Source: Bacillota bacterium (GTDB taxonomy: Bacteria; Bacillota; Clostridia; Christensenellales; Aristaeellaceae). Taken from it: a DNA stretch of 14,816 nt. The position numbers and the translations under genes were made by a program. Where the stretch lies: NCBI GenBank assembly GCA_019137115.1, contig JAGVSV010000136.1, positions 1-14,816 on the forward strand, read 5' to 3'. The notes beneath the pieces were generated by a model. It saw nothing but the letters and a program-made list of their open reading frames with translations. It had not been told where the DNA came from and searched no databases. This document shows positions 14,582 to 14,816 of this stretch, in pieces (the first letter of the stretch is position 1; each line of letters begins with the position of its first letter).

Positions 14582-14816
14582 CAGGGGCCTCCTGGCGATG
14601 TGATGTCTCCGGATGTCGCTTCGGTTTGCGCCCACGCGGGAAAGCAGCGCTCCAAGGCTTGCCCGTAGGTCTGTCCGTTCGCCAAAAAAGGCCCGGTCAC
14701 TATCTGCAGCGCCGCGTCCTGCTCGTCAGGCGCAGCGGACATCAGCTGCTGCAGCAATGCCAAGTCTCCTGACCGGATAGCAGAAACCAGGCCCGTCAGA
14801 AGCACATCGGTGGCAC
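14581..14816 (-). CDS. C-terminal end of an unrecognised protein, cut by window edge
   Basis: An open frame enters from the right edge and ends in TGA at 14583-14581, overlapping the mrfB start by one base. About 77 residues are visible: a leucine- and glutamine-rich helical part (GDLALLQQLM, then a GQTYGQALERCFPAW motif) and a short Ser/Gly/Pro tail. The frame is open to the edge, and the first possible start, GTG 14805, has no ribosome site, so it is a partial gene. In B. subtilis the gene before yprB is mrfA (yprA); the visible end lacks the cysteine cluster of the MrfA C-terminus, so I cannot confirm that. Function not assigned. Confidence 0.65.
   Translation of the reverse strand, partial: ATDVLLTGLVSAIRSGDLALLQQLMSAAPDEQDAALQIVTGPFLANGQTYGQALERCFPAWAQTEATSGDITSPGGP

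Overview
The window looks like a stretch of chromosome from a GC-rich Gram-positive bacterium of the Bacillota, most likely the class Clostridia. This rests on gene content: the order DUF2232 (YybS type) - rplI - dnaB, a YhaM-type nuclease, ScpA/ScpB, an MrfB (YprB) exonuclease, a VanZ-family protein and strong AGGAGG ribosome binding sites. The genes are tightly packed and long antisense open frames are common, as expected at this base composition. I see no rRNA or tRNA genes, CRISPR array, insertion sequence, prophage gene or att-like repeat.

Left edge (1-519, minus): the N-terminal 173 codons of a P-type cation ATPase of the Ca2+ (P2A) type, cut by the window edge at its TGES motif. It diverges from the next operon across 272 bases (520-791). 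That gap holds an 11-bp perfect hairpin built on an 8-bp tandem repeat, a small second hairpin, and an extended -10 promoter with an inverted repeat across its -35 region.

Plus-strand block (792-10129): subunits B and A of a type IIA DNA topoisomerase, a DUF2232 membrane protein, ribosomal protein bL9, the replicative helicase DnaB and a YhaM-type OB/HD nuclease. Spacings run from a few bases to small overlaps, which suggests one operon for DNA topology, replication and nucleic-acid turnover. A secreted lipoprotein follows with its own near-consensus promoter and a rho-independent terminator. The topoisomerase pair is mixed: the B subunit reads like ParE, while the A subunit reads like GyrA but lacks the usual GyrA box in its first C-terminal blade.

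Minus-strand block (14816-10179): the C-terminal end of an unrecognised protein, MrfB, a TPR protein, a VanZ-family membrane protein, an M50 (site-2) metalloprotease, ScpA and ScpB. Every junction is an overlap or a direct abutment, so this is a strongly coupled operon that ties an exonuclease of DNA-crosslink repair to the SMC condensin partners. It converges on the lipoprotein gene with 49 bases between stop codons.

Most of this is core chromosome. I found no convincing new multi-gene system. The best leads are the composite topoisomerase, the absence of gdpP between DUF2232 and rplI, the ATPase leader hairpin, and the mrfB-to-scpB operon.
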